A stretch of DNA of 64,000 nucleotides, taken from NCBI RefSeq assembly GCF_000183545.2, contig NZ_JH976535.1, positions 1,417,890-1,481,889 on the forward strand. Direction: 5' to 3'. A program made the position numbers and the translations under genes. The notes under the pieces are model-generated. The model ran no database searches. It had not been told where the DNA came from and worked only from the letters and a program-made list of their open reading frames with translations. How positions within the stretch are numbered: the stretch's first letter is position 1; the number at the start of each line of letters is the position of its first letter. This DNA is from Thermaerobacter subterraneus DSM 13965. GTDB lineage: Bacteria > Bacillota > Sulfobacillia > Thermaerobacterales > Thermaerobacteraceae. Below are positions 26,851 through 35,955 of this stretch, piece after piece.

Positions 26851-28539
26851 CTAGCCTCGGGCCGCCCCGCCCGCGGCCCCCGGTCCGCCCGCCGGGCCTG
26901 CCGGGCCCGGCGCCCCGCCCGTGCCGCTGCCGGCGCCGGGCGCCTGGGCCGCCTTGCGTTGCATTTCCCGTTCCCGCAGCTCCACCCGCCGGATCTTCCC
27001 GGAGATGGTCTTGGGCAGGTCGGGCACGAACTCGATCTCCCGCGGGTACTTGTAGGGTGCGGTGGTGTTCTTCACGTGCTCCTGCAGCTCGGCGGCCAGG
27101 GCGGGGCTGGGCTCGTAGCCCGGCGCCAGCACCACGAAGGCCTTGACGACGCTGCCGCGGACGGGGTCGGGGCTTGCCACCACGGCGGCCTCGGCCACGG
27201 CAGGGTGCTCCACCAGGGCGCTTTCCACCTCGAAGGGGCCGATGCGGTAGCCGGCGCTGATGATCACGTCGTCGGCCCGGCCGATGAACCAGAAGTAGCC
27301 GTCCTCGTCCATAATGCCGCGGTCCCCGGTGATGTACCACGGACCGACGCGGCGGGCGGCCGTGCCCTCGGGGTCCTTCCAGTACTCGCGGAAGATCCCC
27401 ACCGGGCGGTGGGGCTCGACCCGGATGGCGATGTCACCCTCCTGCCCCGGCGGCAGCACCCGTCCCTCCTGGTCGATGATGGCCACCTCGGCATGGGGCG
27501 AGGGCTTGCCCATGGAGCCCGGCTTGACCGGCAGACCGGGCCAATTGGCCACCACGCACACCGTCTCCGTCTGGCCGTAGCCGTCCCGGATGGTGACGCC
27601 CGTGGCCTTCTCCCAGATGTGGATCACCTCGGGGTTCAGGGGCTCGCCCGCCGAGACGCAGGAGCGCAGGCTGGAGAGGTCATAGCGGTCCAGGGGTTCC
27701 AGCACCAGCAGGCGGTACACCGTGGGCGGCGCGCAGAGGCTTTGCGGCCGGTGGCGCTCGATGAGCCGCAGGGTCCGCTGCGGATCGAACTTGCCCGGCT
27801 TGTGGTCGACCAGCACCTGCGCCCCGGCCACCCACGGCCCGCAGAAGCTGGACCAGGCGGCCTTGGCCCAGCCCGTATCGGAGACGTTCCAGTGCAGGTC
27901 GCCGGGACGCAGGCCGCACCAGAGCTCGCCCGTCACCCGGTGGCCCAGGGGATAGCTGTGCTCGTGCAGGACCATCTTGGGATAGCCGGTGGTGCCCGAC
28001 GTGAAGTAGATCAGCATGGGGTCGCTGGCGGCGGTGTCCTCCCCCTCGTCGGGGCCGGCGGCGGCCACGGCCTCCTCGTAGGGGATCCAGCCGGGCCGCG
28101 GGCCGCCGGTGACGATGCGAACCCGCAAGGAAGGGCACTGGCTGGCGACGGTGTCGACCCGCTCCGCCACCTCGGGATCGGCCACGATGGCCGCCGCCTC
28201 CGTGCGCTGGATCCGGTAGGCCAGATCCCGGGCGGTGAGCAGGGTGGTCCCCGGGGCGGGAATCGCACCCAGCCGGATCAGTCCCAGCATGACCTCCCAC
28301 CAGGCGACCTCCCGGCCCAGCACCACCAGCACCCGGTCGCCCGGGCCGATCCCCAGCGAGCGCAGAAGGCCCGCCACCCGGCGGGAGCGCTCGGCGAAAT
28401 GGCGGAAGGTATAGGGATGGCCGCCGCCCTCGTCGTCTACCCACAGCATCGCCAGCCGTTCGGGATCTTCCGCCCAGCGGTCGACGGTGTCGCGGGCGAA
28501 GTTGTACCGCTCGGGCACCTCGATGCGAAAGGTCCCCAT
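26851..28539 (-). CDS. Acyl-CoA synthetase, AMP-forming (medium-chain/acetyl type)
   Basis: Activates a carboxylic acid to its acyl-CoA through an acyl-adenylate; 562 residues. Adenylate-forming motifs are visible: A3 IYFTSGTTGYPKMV near residue 180, DGYGQTETV (A5) near 325, YITGDRG (A7), FIGRADDVIISAGYRIGP (A8), and the A10 motif PKTISGKIRR with the catalytic Lys near the C-terminus. The segment WNVSDTGWAKAAWSSF is typical of medium-chain (MACS-like) acyl-CoA synthetases. ATG at 28537-28539 follows GAGGGGG. A Gly/Ala/Pro tail of 35 residues ends the protein. It is divergent from the ABC-F gene. The substrate chain length is not settled by sequence reading. Confidence 0.9.
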   Translation of the reverse strand: MGTFRIEVPERYNFARDTVDRWAEDPERLAMLWVDDEGGGHPYTFRHFAERSRRVAGLLRSLGIGPGDRVLVVLGREVAWWEVMLGLIRLGAIPAPGTTLLTARDLAYRIQRTEAAAIVADPEVAERVDTVASQCPSLRVRIVTGGPRPGWIPYEEAVAAAGPDEGEDTAASDPMLIYFTSGTTGYPKMVLHEHSYPLGHRVTGELWCGLRPGDLHWNVSDTGWAKAAWSSFCGPWVAGAQVLVDHKPGKFDPQRTLRLIERHRPQSLCAPPTVYRLLVLEPLDRYDLSSLRSCVSAGEPLNPEVIHIWEKATGVTIRDGYGQTETVCVVANWPGLPVKPGSMGKPSPHAEVAIIDQEGRVLPPGQEGDIAIRVEPHRPVGIFREYWKDPEGTAARRVGPWYITGDRGIMDEDGYFWFIGRADDVIISAGYRIGPFEVESALVEHPAVAEAAVVASPDPVRGSVVKAFVVLAPGYEPSPALAAELQEHVKNTTAPYKYPREIEFVPDLPKTISGKIRRVELREREMQRKAAQAPGAGSGTGGAPGPAGPAGGPGAAGGAARG

Positions 28540-28674
28540 GGCGCATCCCCCTCGGACGTGGTCTCCGCCACCGGGGTTCGCCGGCGGCGGCAGGATTTCC
28601 TGGCGATGGCAGAACCTGCCCCGACCTCGACAGGCCGCCGGCCAGCCTGTACAAGAAGGGAGGAGGTGAGGACC

Positions 28675-30762
28675 GTGGCGGGCGGGTGGGATCCGGGGGC
28701 CGTGCTGCTGGACGTCCAGGGCGTGACCCGCAGCCTGGGCGGGCGGGAGATCCTCCGGGGCGTCGATTTGCGGGTGCGGGCGGGCGACCGCCTGGGACTG
28801 GTGGGTCCCAACGGCGCCGGCAAGTCCACGCTGCTGCGCATCCTGGCCGGGGTGCTGGAGCCGGACGGCGGCCGGGTCCACCGGGCCCAGGGCCTGGCCG
28901 TGGGCTACCTGCCCCAGGATCCTGCGGCGATCCAGGGGGGCACCGTGCTGGAAGCGGTCCTGGACGGCTTCGGCGAGTTGCTGGTCCTGCGTCGCCAGCT
29001 GGCGGAACTGGAAGATCGCATCGCCCGGACCGCATCCCGGCCGTCCGCGGCGGCGCCGGGCCCGCAGGGCGAACCCCTCCAGGGGCTGCTGGACCGGTAC
29101 GGGCGGCTCCAGGAGCGGTTCCAGCAGCAGGACGGCTATGCCATGGAGGCCCGGGCGCGCCAGGTCCTGCTGGGGCTCGGCTTCCACCCGGACGAGTTCG
29201 AGCGCCCGCCGGCGTCCCTCAGCGGCGGCCAGCGGGTGCGCCTGGGCCTGGCCCGGGTCCTGGTGGCCCGCCCGCCCCTGCTGCTCCTGGACGAGCCGAC
29301 CAACCACCTGGACGTGGCGGCGGCTGCCTGGCTGGAGGACCACCTGGCCACGTACCCCGGGGCCGTGGTGCTGGTGTCCCACGACCGGGGCCTGCTGGCC
29401 CGGGCCTGCAACCGCATCGCCGAGCTGGTGGACGGGCGGCTCGGGCTGTACGACGGCAACTACGACGCCTACCGCCGGGAGCGCAGCCTGCGCCGCCAGC
29501 AGGCGGCTGCCGCCTACCGCGCCTACCAGGAGGAGCGCCGCCGCCTGGAGGACTTCGTGGCCCGCTACCGGGCCGGCAACCGGGCCACCCAGGCGAAGGA
29601 CCGGGAAAGGAAGCTGGACCGCCTGGAGCGGCAGGCGCCCCCACCGCCCCCGCCACCGCCGCCGCTGCCCCGCATCCGCCTGGACGCGGGCAGCCCTTCC
29701 CACGAGGTGGTGTTCCGCCTGGAGGGGGCGGGCCACCGCTACGGGGAAGGCCCGTGGCTCTTCCGCGATCTCCATGCCGTGGTGCGGCGGAGACAGCGCA
29801 TCGGGGTGCTGGGTCCCAACGGGGCCGGGAAGTCGACCCTGTTGCGGCTGCTGGCGGGCGACCTGGAACCCGTGTCGGGCCAGGTGGTACGCGGCGAGGG
29901 CGTCCGGGTGGGCTACCTCGACCAGCTGCTGGGCCTGACCGACCCCCGGCGCACGGTCCTGGAGGAGTACGTGGCGGCCACGGGCATGACCGTGGCCGAG
30001 GCCCGTCACGCCCTGGCGCGCTTCCTCTTCCGCGGGGAGGCCGTCCACCAGCCGGTCGGTTCCTTGAGCGGCGGCGAGCGCAGCCGCCTCATCCTGGCCC
30101 GGCTGGCCGCCCTGCGGGCCAACGTGCTGATCCTGGACGAGCCGACCAACCACCTGGACCTGGAGACCCGCGAGGTCCTGGAGGAGGCCCTGGCCCGCTA
30201 CCCCGGGACGCTGGTGGTGACAAGCCACGATCGCGCCTTTCTGGAGCCGCTGGTAGAGACCATCTGGTGGGTGGAAGACGGCCGGGTCGAGCAGGCGCCG
30301 GGGCCTCTCAGCCGCTGGCTGGCGGCCCGCCTGAGCCAGCGGGCGGAACCCGCCGGGCCGGAGGCCGGTACCACCGTGATCCAGCCGCCGCCCCGGGGGC
30401 CGGCCGCCGGCGCCGCAGGACAAGCGCACGGCGGAGCCGCCGGGGGCGGGCCGTCCCGGCCCGCGCCGGCCGCCAACCTCTCCCGCGACCGGCTGCGCCG
30501 GCTGGCCCAGCAGGTCCGGTCGCTGGAAGAGGCGATTGCCCAGCTGGAGCAGGAGCAAGCCGGCCTGGTGCAAAAGCTTTCGGACCCGGCCTTCCTGGCC
30601 CGGGGTGGCGCGGCGGTGGCGTCCGCGGCGCGCCGGGCGGAAAGCCTGGCCTGGGAGCTTGAGGCGCGCATGGCGGAATGGGAGAGCTTGAGCCGGCTGC
30701 TGGAACAAGCCGCCGTGCCGGGGCGGGGGAGCGAGGGCGGCGGCGCCGCCGCCCTGCAGTGA
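28675..30762 (+). CDS. ABC-F family ATP-binding protein
   Basis: Soluble ABC-F ATPase with two ABC domains and no membrane part; such proteins act on ribosomes (translation factors or antibiotic target protection) or nucleic acid. It has 695 residues. Domain 1: Walker A GPNGAGKST near residue 43, LSGGQRVRLGLARVL, LLLDEPTNHLD. The inter-domain linker is helical, Arg/Glu-rich and ends in a run of nine prolines. Domain 2: GPNGAGKST, LSGGERSRLILARL, LILDEPTNHLD. A C-terminal Gly/Pro spacer leads into a coiled coil, as in Uup. GTG at 28675 has AGGAGG at 28661-28666. A TCGACA-17-TACAAG promoter candidate ends at 28655. The subgroup (Uup/YdiF/other) is not certain. Confidence 0.9.
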   Translation: MAGGWDPGAVLLDVQGVTRSLGGREILRGVDLRVRAGDRLGLVGPNGAGKSTLLRILAGVLEPDGGRVHRAQGLAVGYLPQDPAAIQGGTVLEAVLDGFGELLVLRRQLAELEDRIARTASRPSAAAPGPQGEPLQGLLDRYGRLQERFQQQDGYAMEARARQVLLGLGFHPDEFERPPASLSGGQRVRLGLARVLVARPPLLLLDEPTNHLDVAAAAWLEDHLATYPGAVVLVSHDRGLLARACNRIAELVDGRLGLYDGNYDAYRRERSLRRQQAAAAYRAYQEERRRLEDFVARYRAGNRATQAKDRERKLDRLERQAPPPPPPPPPLPRIRLDAGSPSHEVVFRLEGAGHRYGEGPWLFRDLHAVVRRRQRIGVLGPNGAGKSTLLRLLAGDLEPVSGQVVRGEGVRVGYLDQLLGLTDPRRTVLEEYVAATGMTVAEARHALARFLFRGEAVHQPVGSLSGGERSRLILARLAALRANVLILDEPTNHLDLETREVLEEALARYPGTLVVTSHDRAFLEPLVETIWWVEDGRVEQAPGPLSRWLAARLSQRAEPAGPEAGTTVIQPPPRGPAAGAAGQAHGGAAGGGPSRPAPAANLSRDRLRRLAQQVRSLEEAIAQLEQEQAGLVQKLSDPAFLARGGAAVASAARRAESLAWELEARMAEWESLSRLLEQAAVPGRGSEGGGAAALQ

Positions 30763-30825
30763 CGCCAGGCCCGTGACAGGCGCGGTCTACGGCCCGGGAC
30801 GCCCCTTCCGGGCTGCTGGCGATCG

Positions 30826-30854
30826 ATGACGGTGATCCTGCAGCGGCGTATAAT
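30826..30854 (+). promoter_or_regulatory. Vegetative promoter of glutamate dehydrogenase
   Basis: ATGACG (30826-30831), a 17-base spacer and a perfect TATAAT (30849-30854). The leader to the ATG at 30953 would be about 90 bases, in which I saw no riboswitch. Confidence 0.65.
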
Positions 30855-30952
30855 GCTGACGGAAGACTTGCTCCGCGCGCTTCACCGCGCATTGACCGGT
30901 ATGCAGCGGGTCGGAGTGGCCAGCACGAGCCCGCGAGGGGGAACAGCGCACC

Positions 30953-32287
30953 ATGCCGGAGGCACAGCACTCGCCTCTGAGGGCTGCCCAGAAGCAGCTG
31001 GCCGCCGTGGTCGAGCGGCTGGGGCTGGGGCCCGACGTATATGAGTTGCTGAAAGAGCCGGCCCGTGTCATCGAGGTGTCCATTCCCGTCCGGATGGACA
31101 ACGGCCGGCTCAAGCTTTTCAAGGGCTATCGTGCCCAGCACTGCGACGTGCTGGGACCCACCAAGGGAGGCATCCGCTTCCACCCCCGGGTCGACCTGGA
31201 CGAGGTCAAGGCCCTGGCCATCTGGATGACCTTCAAGTGCGCCCTGCTGGGGCTCCCCTACGGCGGGGCCAAGGGCGGCGTGATCTGCGATCCGCGGGAG
31301 CTTTCCCGGCGGGAGCTGGAGGAACTTAGCCGCGGCTACATCCGCGCGCTGGCCGGGTTCATCGGTCCCGACCGGGACATCCCGGCACCCGACGTCAACA
31401 CGTCGGACCAGGTGATGGGCTGGATGCTGGACGAGTTCTCCCGGATCACCGGCCACCCCAACCCCGCGGTGATCACGGGCAAGCCGCTGGTCTTGGGCGG
31501 TTCCCGCGGCCGGGGCGAGGCGACGGGGCGGGGCGTGGTGGTTACCATCCGGGAGGCCGCCCGGGTCCTGGGCATGGACATGCAGCAGATGACCGCGGCC
31601 ATCCAGGGCTTCGGCAAGGTCGGCAGCTGGGTGGCCCGCTACCTGCACCGCGCGGGTACCCGGGTGGTGGCGGTGGTGGACGCCTACGGCGGCGTCTACA
31701 ACCCGGCGGGGCTCGACGTCGAGGCGCTCTTTGCCTACGGCCGCCAGAACGGGACGGTGCGCGACTTCCCCGGCGGCCAGCCCATCGACAATGAGGCCCT
31801 GTTCCGGCTGCCGGTGGACGTGCTGGTCCCCGCCGCCCTGGAGAACGTGATCACCGAGGAGAACGCGCCCCACATCCAGGCGCGCATCATCGCCGAAGGG
31901 GCCAACGGCCCCACCACTCCCGAGGCCGACGAGATCCTCTACCGGCGGGGCATCTTCGTGCTGCCGGACATCCTGGCCAACGCCGGCGGCGTCACGGTCT
32001 CCTACTTCGAGTGGGTCCAGAACCTGATGCAGTACTACTGGTCGGAAGAACAGGTGGTGCGGCAGCTGGAGCGCCTCATGGTCGGCGCCTTCAAGGCGGT
32101 CTACCGCTGTCATGTGGAAGAGTCCGTCCCCATGCGCCTGGCGGCCTACATGGTGGCCATCGACCGCCTGGCCGAGGCGCTGATCGCCCGGGGCTGGGTG
32201 CCCGCCACCGACTACCACCACGTGCCCCAGCCGGAGCCGGCGGAAGCGGCCGTCGACGTCTTTCGCGAGCCCGCCACGCCGGTGTAA
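30953..32287 (+). CDS. Glu/Leu/Phe/Val dehydrogenase (glutamate dehydrogenase)
   Basis: Interconverts glutamate and 2-oxoglutarate plus ammonia, linking nitrogen metabolism with the TCA cycle; 444 residues, the size of hexameric small GDHs. Motifs: KGGIRFHP near residue 65, the catalytic Lys in LPYGGAKGGVICDP, GPDRDIPAPDVNTS, the nucleotide fold GFGKVGSWVARYL, and EGANGPTTPEAD. ATG at 30953 follows GAGGGGGAAC. It has its own promoter; the RpiR regulator follows after 75 bases that include a GC-rich dyad. Cofactor preference (NAD or NADP) is not assigned. Confidence 0.94.
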   Translation: MPEAQHSPLRAAQKQLAAVVERLGLGPDVYELLKEPARVIEVSIPVRMDNGRLKLFKGYRAQHCDVLGPTKGGIRFHPRVDLDEVKALAIWMTFKCALLGLPYGGAKGGVICDPRELSRRELEELSRGYIRALAGFIGPDRDIPAPDVNTSDQVMGWMLDEFSRITGHPNPAVITGKPLVLGGSRGRGEATGRGVVVTIREAARVLGMDMQQMTAAIQGFGKVGSWVARYLHRAGTRVVAVVDAYGGVYNPAGLDVEALFAYGRQNGTVRDFPGGQPIDNEALFRLPVDVLVPAALENVITEENAPHIQARIIAEGANGPTTPEADEILYRRGIFVLPDILANAGGVTVSYFEWVQNLMQYYWSEEQVVRQLERLMVGAFKAVYRCHVEESVPMRLAAYMVAIDRLAEALIARGWVPATDYHHVPQPEPAEAAVDVFREPATPV

Positions 32288-32317
32288 CGTGGAAGGAGAA
32301 CGTGCGGAAGTCGGGTG

Positions 32318-32341
32318 GGGCCGGCCCGCCGCGGCCGGCCC
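32318..32341 (+). terminator. GC-rich dyad after glutamate dehydrogenase
   Basis: GGGCCGGCC paired with GGCCGGCCC around a short GC-rich loop, followed by TTG and no T-run. It may be a weak terminator or attenuator ahead of the RpiR gene. Confidence 0.35.
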
Positions 32342-32362
32342 TTGCCGCGCAGGGAGGCGGTC

Positions 32363-33271
32363 ATGGCAAGCTTCGCGGAGCGCCTGCGCAAGCGGGCGGG
32401 GCGGTTAAGCCGGGCCCAGCGCCAGCTGGCCGAGTTCATCCTGCAGAACGAGCCCCGGGCGGCTTTCATGACCGCCGCCCGCCTGGGGGCGGCGGTAGGG
32501 GTCAGCGAATCGACGGTGGTGCGGTTCGCCATCGCCCTGGGCTACAGCGGCTACCCCGAGCTGCAGCGGGACCTGCAGGACCAGCTTCGGGCCCGCCTGT
32601 CCGCCGCCGACCGCCTGGTGCTGGCGGAGGAGCGCGGCGAGCGGGCGGAGACCATCCTGGACACCGTTCTCCGCACCGACATGGACAACATCCGCGCCAC
32701 CCTGGCCTCGCTGCCGCGGGACCGCTTTGCCGAGGCCGTCAGCGCCCTGCAGCGGGCCCGGGCCATCTACGTGGTGGGCCACCGCAGCGCTGCCGCGCTG
32801 GCCCACTACCTGGGCTACTACCTCCAGCTGATGCTGCGTAATGCCCGCACCCTGACCCACGCGGGGACCGCCCTGGAGGAGCTGATGGCGGCCGGTCCGG
32901 CCGACGTGGTGGTGGCCGTCACCTTTCCCCGCTACGCCCGGGCCACCGCCGAGGCCTTTCGCCTGGCCGCCCGGCGGGGAGCGCGCACCGTCCTCATCAC
33001 CGACAGCGTGGTCTCGCCGCTGGTGGAAGACGCCGCCATCGTGCTTCCCGCCCGCTCCGAGTCCCCTTCCTTCGCCGACTCGCTGGTAGCGCCGCTCAGC
33101 GTCATCAACGCCCTCATCACCGCCGTCGCCCTGGCCCAGCCCGAGAAGGTGCGGGCCGCCCTGCGGGAGCTGGAAGACCTCTGGGACCGCCAGGGCACCT
33201 ACCTGAAGGAAGAACGCCGCTCCGACCGGATCGTCGGGCCCGGCGAGGCAGGCGGCGACGCCGGGTCCTGA
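32363..33271 (+). CDS. MurR/RpiR family transcriptional regulator
   Basis: Sugar-phosphate-responsive regulator of 302 residues. The N-terminal HTH_6 domain (residues 1-80) reads LSRAQRQLAEFILQN, then TAARLGAAVGVSESTVVRFAIALGYSGYPELQ, quoted here in recognisable halves. A SIS domain follows (about 120-260) with YVVGHRSAAALAHYL and AVTFPRYARATAEAFRLA. ATG at 32363 has AGGGAGG upstream. It follows glutamate dehydrogenase on the same strand, perhaps in the same transcript. Such regulators usually sit beside sugar or amino-sugar catabolic genes, none of which are adjacent here, so the target is unknown. Confidence 0.9.
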   Translation: MASFAERLRKRAGRLSRAQRQLAEFILQNEPRAAFMTAARLGAAVGVSESTVVRFAIALGYSGYPELQRDLQDQLRARLSAADRLVLAEERGERAETILDTVLRTDMDNIRATLASLPRDRFAEAVSALQRARAIYVVGHRSAAALAHYLGYYLQLMLRNARTLTHAGTALEELMAAGPADVVVAVTFPRYARATAEAFRLAARRGARTVLITDSVVSPLVEDAAIVLPARSESPSFADSLVAPLSVINALITAVALAQPEKVRAALRELEDLWDRQGTYLKEERRSDRIVGPGEAGGDAGS

Positions 33272-33380
33272 CGTGCCGCCCGCCGTGCCCGCCGGCCACC
33301 GTGCCCGCCCGCCAGGGGCGCCGGCCGGGACGCCGAGCGCCGGTTGCGCGGGCCAGCCGGCCCCTGCGCCGCCTCGCCCC

Positions 33381-34403
33381 CTATTCCGGCACCACCGGAA
33401 TGGGGCCCAGAAGGCTGATCCCGGCGGGGCTCACCCGGCAGCGGTAAGCGTACGCCTCGACCCCGGCCGCCCGGGCCCGGGCCAGGGCGGCGGCAAAGTG
33501 GGGGTCCGCCCGGCGGTGGGGTGCCAGGCGGGCAGCGTCGTCCCGCTGGACGAACCAGACCACGGCGGCCCGCCAGCCCTGGCGCACCGCCTGGGCCAGC
33601 TCCTCCAGGTGGCGGGCGCCGCGGGCGGTGGGGGCGTCGGGGAAAAGGGCCGTGCCGTCCTCCACCAGGTTGCACGACTTGGTCTCCACCAGGCAGGGCC
33701 GGAGGGGCTCTCCGGCCCCCTCCAGGCGAAAGTCCAGTCGGCCGGCGCCCCAGGGAACCTCGGTCTGCCAGCGGCGGTAGGCGGCGAAGGGCAGCAGGGC
33801 GCGGCGGTCGAGGGCGGCGGCGAAGAGCCGGTTGGGCATCCGGGCGTCGACGGACACCCACCGCCCGTTAAAGGACACCAGCAGCAGATCGCCCGCCGTC
33901 CGCCGGCCGCCCTCCGCAGCGGATCCCGCCCGTCCCGCGGTTCCGGAAGGGGGCGGGGGCTGCCGTACTGCGGCCGCGGCCGGGCCAGGCAGAGGCTGCG
34001 GCGGGCCCAGGGGGGCACGGGCCTGCCGGCGGGAGGCGGCGGGGGTGCCGCCCGCCTGCTGCTCCGGCTGCGGCGCCGCGGCGGGAATCCATGCCAGGCC
34101 GGGGGTGCCGGGGACCAGCAGCTCGGCCATGCGGCCGGAGTTGGGCAGGTGCAGCCGCAGGACCTTGCCTGCGGCCCCGTCGCCGGCCCCGCCAACCGCT
34201 GCGGCAACGGTCCTGCCGGCGGCATGGCCCGGCCCGCAGGGCCTGCCCCGGGGCTGGTCCGTTCCGGCGCGGCCGCCCGCCGGGCCGGAGGTGCCGGGGC
34301 TGGCCGGAACCGCCTCCACCGCAAAGCGGTTGAGGCGCCGCAGGATGATCACGGGCACCAGGGGGGAAGGCCAGGGCAGGGCGACGTTCACCGGGCCGCT
34401 CAC
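33381..34403 (-). CDS. sfsA: SfsA family DNA/RNA nuclease-like protein
   Basis: Member of the SfsA family (sugar fermentation stimulation; PD-(D/E)xK-like nuclease fold). Family landmarks: RRLNRFAVE at the start, RLHLPNSGRMAELL, VSVDARMPNRL, then the putative active-site region RLDFRLEG...CLVETKSCNLVEDGTALFPDAPTARGARHLEEL (DF, E-x-K), and QRDDAARLAPHRRADPHFAAAL. It is 340 residues rather than about 235, the excess being two low-complexity inserts at about 35-70 and 110-160. GTG at 34401-34403 overlaps the birA stop (GTGA). It is co-transcribed with birA. Confidence 0.88.
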   Translation of the reverse strand: MSGPVNVALPWPSPLVPVIILRRLNRFAVEAVPASPGTSGPAGGRAGTDQPRGRPCGPGHAAGRTVAAAVGGAGDGAAGKVLRLHLPNSGRMAELLVPGTPGLAWIPAAAPQPEQQAGGTPAASRRQARAPLGPPQPLPGPAAAAVRQPPPPSGTAGRAGSAAEGGRRTAGDLLLVSFNGRWVSVDARMPNRLFAAALDRRALLPFAAYRRWQTEVPWGAGRLDFRLEGAGEPLRPCLVETKSCNLVEDGTALFPDAPTARGARHLEELAQAVRQGWRAAVVWFVQRDDAARLAPHRRADPHFAAALARARAAGVEAYAYRCRVSPAGISLLGPIPVVPE

Positions 34404-35458
34404 CGGGACCCGGCCCCGGGAGGAGCCCCGGCGGGCCGCAGGCGCTGCACGTCGCCGGCCAGGATGCGCTGGCGCCGGCCGCCGGCCTGTTCGACCACCA
34501 GGGAACCGTCGGGTGCCACGTCCAGGGCGATGCCGGCCACCTCACCGGTGGGCAGGGCCACCCGCACCGGCTCCCCCAGCCAGGCGGCACGGCTGCGCCA
34601 AGCGGCCAGCACCGGGCCGGGACCTTCCTGGTGCAGCTGGGCGTAACGTTCCTCCAGCCGCTGGAGGATCGCCTCCGCCAGCTCGTTCCGCGTCACCCGG
34701 CGGCCGGCCTCCCGGGCCAGCCAGGTCAGGCGACCGGCCAGCTCGGCGGGCACCGGCTCGCCCTCCACGTCCAGGTTGACCCCGATGCCTGCCACCACGT
34801 ACTCCGCACCGTGGGGGTGGCTGACCGTCTCCAGCAGGATGCCGGCCACCTTCCGGTCGTCGATCAGCACGTCGTTGGGCCACTTCACCTGGACCGGCCG
34901 GCCGGCCAGGCCCTCCGCCGCTTCGGCCACTGCCGCCGCGGCGGCCAGCGTCAAAAGGGGCAGGTGCTCGGGGGGCAGGGCGGGGCGCAGGATCAGGGAC
35001 ATCCAGAGGCCGCCGGGCGGGCTCCACCAGGCCCGGCGCAGGCGCCCCCGCCCGGCCGCCTGGCGATCCGCCACCACCACGGTGCCCTCGGGTGCGCCCG
35101 CCTCCGCCAGCCGGCGGGCCACGTCGTTGGTCGACCCCACCTCGGCGAGCCAGTGGACGGTGTGGCCCAGGCGCGCGCCCGCGCGGCGGGCCTCCAGCAG
35201 CTCGGGGACGAACCGGCGGGCTGCCAGCCGCCCGGCGGCCCCGGAATCCAGGGTGTAGCCCTGGTGGGGGCGGCCTTCCACAGGCCAGCCGTCCCGGCGC
35301 AAAGCTTCGATGTGCTTCCAGAGGGCGGCGCGGGTGATGCCCAGGCCCTCCGCCAGGGTCGCGCCCGAGACCGGCTGCCCGCCGGCGGCCAGCAGGGCCG
35401 CCAGCACCCGGCTGCGCGGCCGGGGCCCGTCCCCTCTCACGGCATCCTTTGCGGGCAT
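34400..35458 (-). CDS. birA: Bifunctional biotin operon repressor / biotin-[acetyl-CoA-carboxylase] ligase BirA
   Basis: Attaches biotin to acetyl-CoA carboxylase and, having an HTH domain, can repress biotin genes. 352 residues: an N-terminal winged helix (LAEGLGITRAALWKHIEALR, residues about 35-55), the ligase core STNDVARRLAEAG, the biotinyl-AMP loop ADRQAAGRGRLRRAW, VKWPNDVLIDDRKVAGIL, and a C-terminal SH3-like domain. ATG at 35456-35458 has GGGAGG seven bases upstream. sfsA overlaps downstream. The functional link to fatty-acid synthesis (fabI elsewhere) is general knowledge. Confidence 0.94.
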   Translation of the reverse strand: MPAKDAVRGDGPRPRSRVLAALLAAGGQPVSGATLAEGLGITRAALWKHIEALRRDGWPVEGRPHQGYTLDSGAAGRLAARRFVPELLEARRAGARLGHTVHWLAEVGSTNDVARRLAEAGAPEGTVVVADRQAAGRGRLRRAWWSPPGGLWMSLILRPALPPEHLPLLTLAAAAAVAEAAEGLAGRPVQVKWPNDVLIDDRKVAGILLETVSHPHGAEYVVAGIGVNLDVEGEPVPAELAGRLTWLAREAGRRVTRNELAEAILQRLEERYAQLHQEGPGPVLAAWRSRAAWLGEPVRVALPTGEVAGIALDVAPDGSLVVEQAGGRRQRILAGDVQRLRPAGAPPGAGSR

Positions 35459-35517
35459 GGCGTTTCCTCCCGGCAACACCATACCACGCCGGGCCCGGAG
35501 CAGGGTGTCGCGGCGCC

Positions 35518-35955
35518 TCAGCGCTGGGCGTCGGCCGGGTGGACCACCAGGATGCCGCGCATCCCCTTCTCGTAGTGGCCGGGCATGTGGCAGGCCAGCT
35601 CGAAACGGCCTGGAAGATCGGCATTGAAGATCAGCCGGACGCTGGTTCCCGGCCGCAGGCCGGCCACCTCGATGCCATAGCCGTCGATCTCCAGCTCGTG
35701 TTCCTCCCGCCCCGTGTTGATCAGCGTCAGGCGCACCCGGGTCCCCTGCCGGACCTCGATGACCGCCGGCTGGTAGGCGTACTCGGACAGCCGGATCACC
35801 CGGTCGGCCACGGGCCGCCCCGGTGCGGTGACGCCGGCCACGCCGGGGCGGGTCGACCGCAGGTGCAGGCCCAGGGCGCCGGCCAGCAGGGCGGCGGACA
35901 CAAGCAGGGCGATCACCGAGCGGGCGGCGGGCCCCGGTGCAGCCCCGTCGGACAC
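35518..35955 (-). CDS. Membrane-anchored cupredoxin-domain protein
   Basis: Small blue-copper-like protein of 145 residues displayed outside the membrane. After about 15 residues comes a single hydrophobic anchor (VIALLVSAALLAGALGLHL), then a cupredoxin barrel. Predicted type 1 copper ligands are the His of GREEHELEIDG and the Cys, His and Met of ACHMPGHYEKGM near the C-terminus. GTG at 35953-35955 was chosen, with GGGGAGG seven bases upstream. It stands alone, divergent from a YgjP-like gene and downstream of birA. It could be an electron carrier or a copper-handling protein; context does not decide. Confidence 0.85.
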   Translation of the reverse strand: MSDGAAPGPAARSVIALLVSAALLAGALGLHLRSTRPGVAGVTAPGRPVADRVIRLSEYAYQPAVIEVRQGTRVRLTLINTGREEHELEIDGYGIEVAGLRPGTSVRLIFNADLPGRFELACHMPGHYEKGMRGILVVHPADAQR

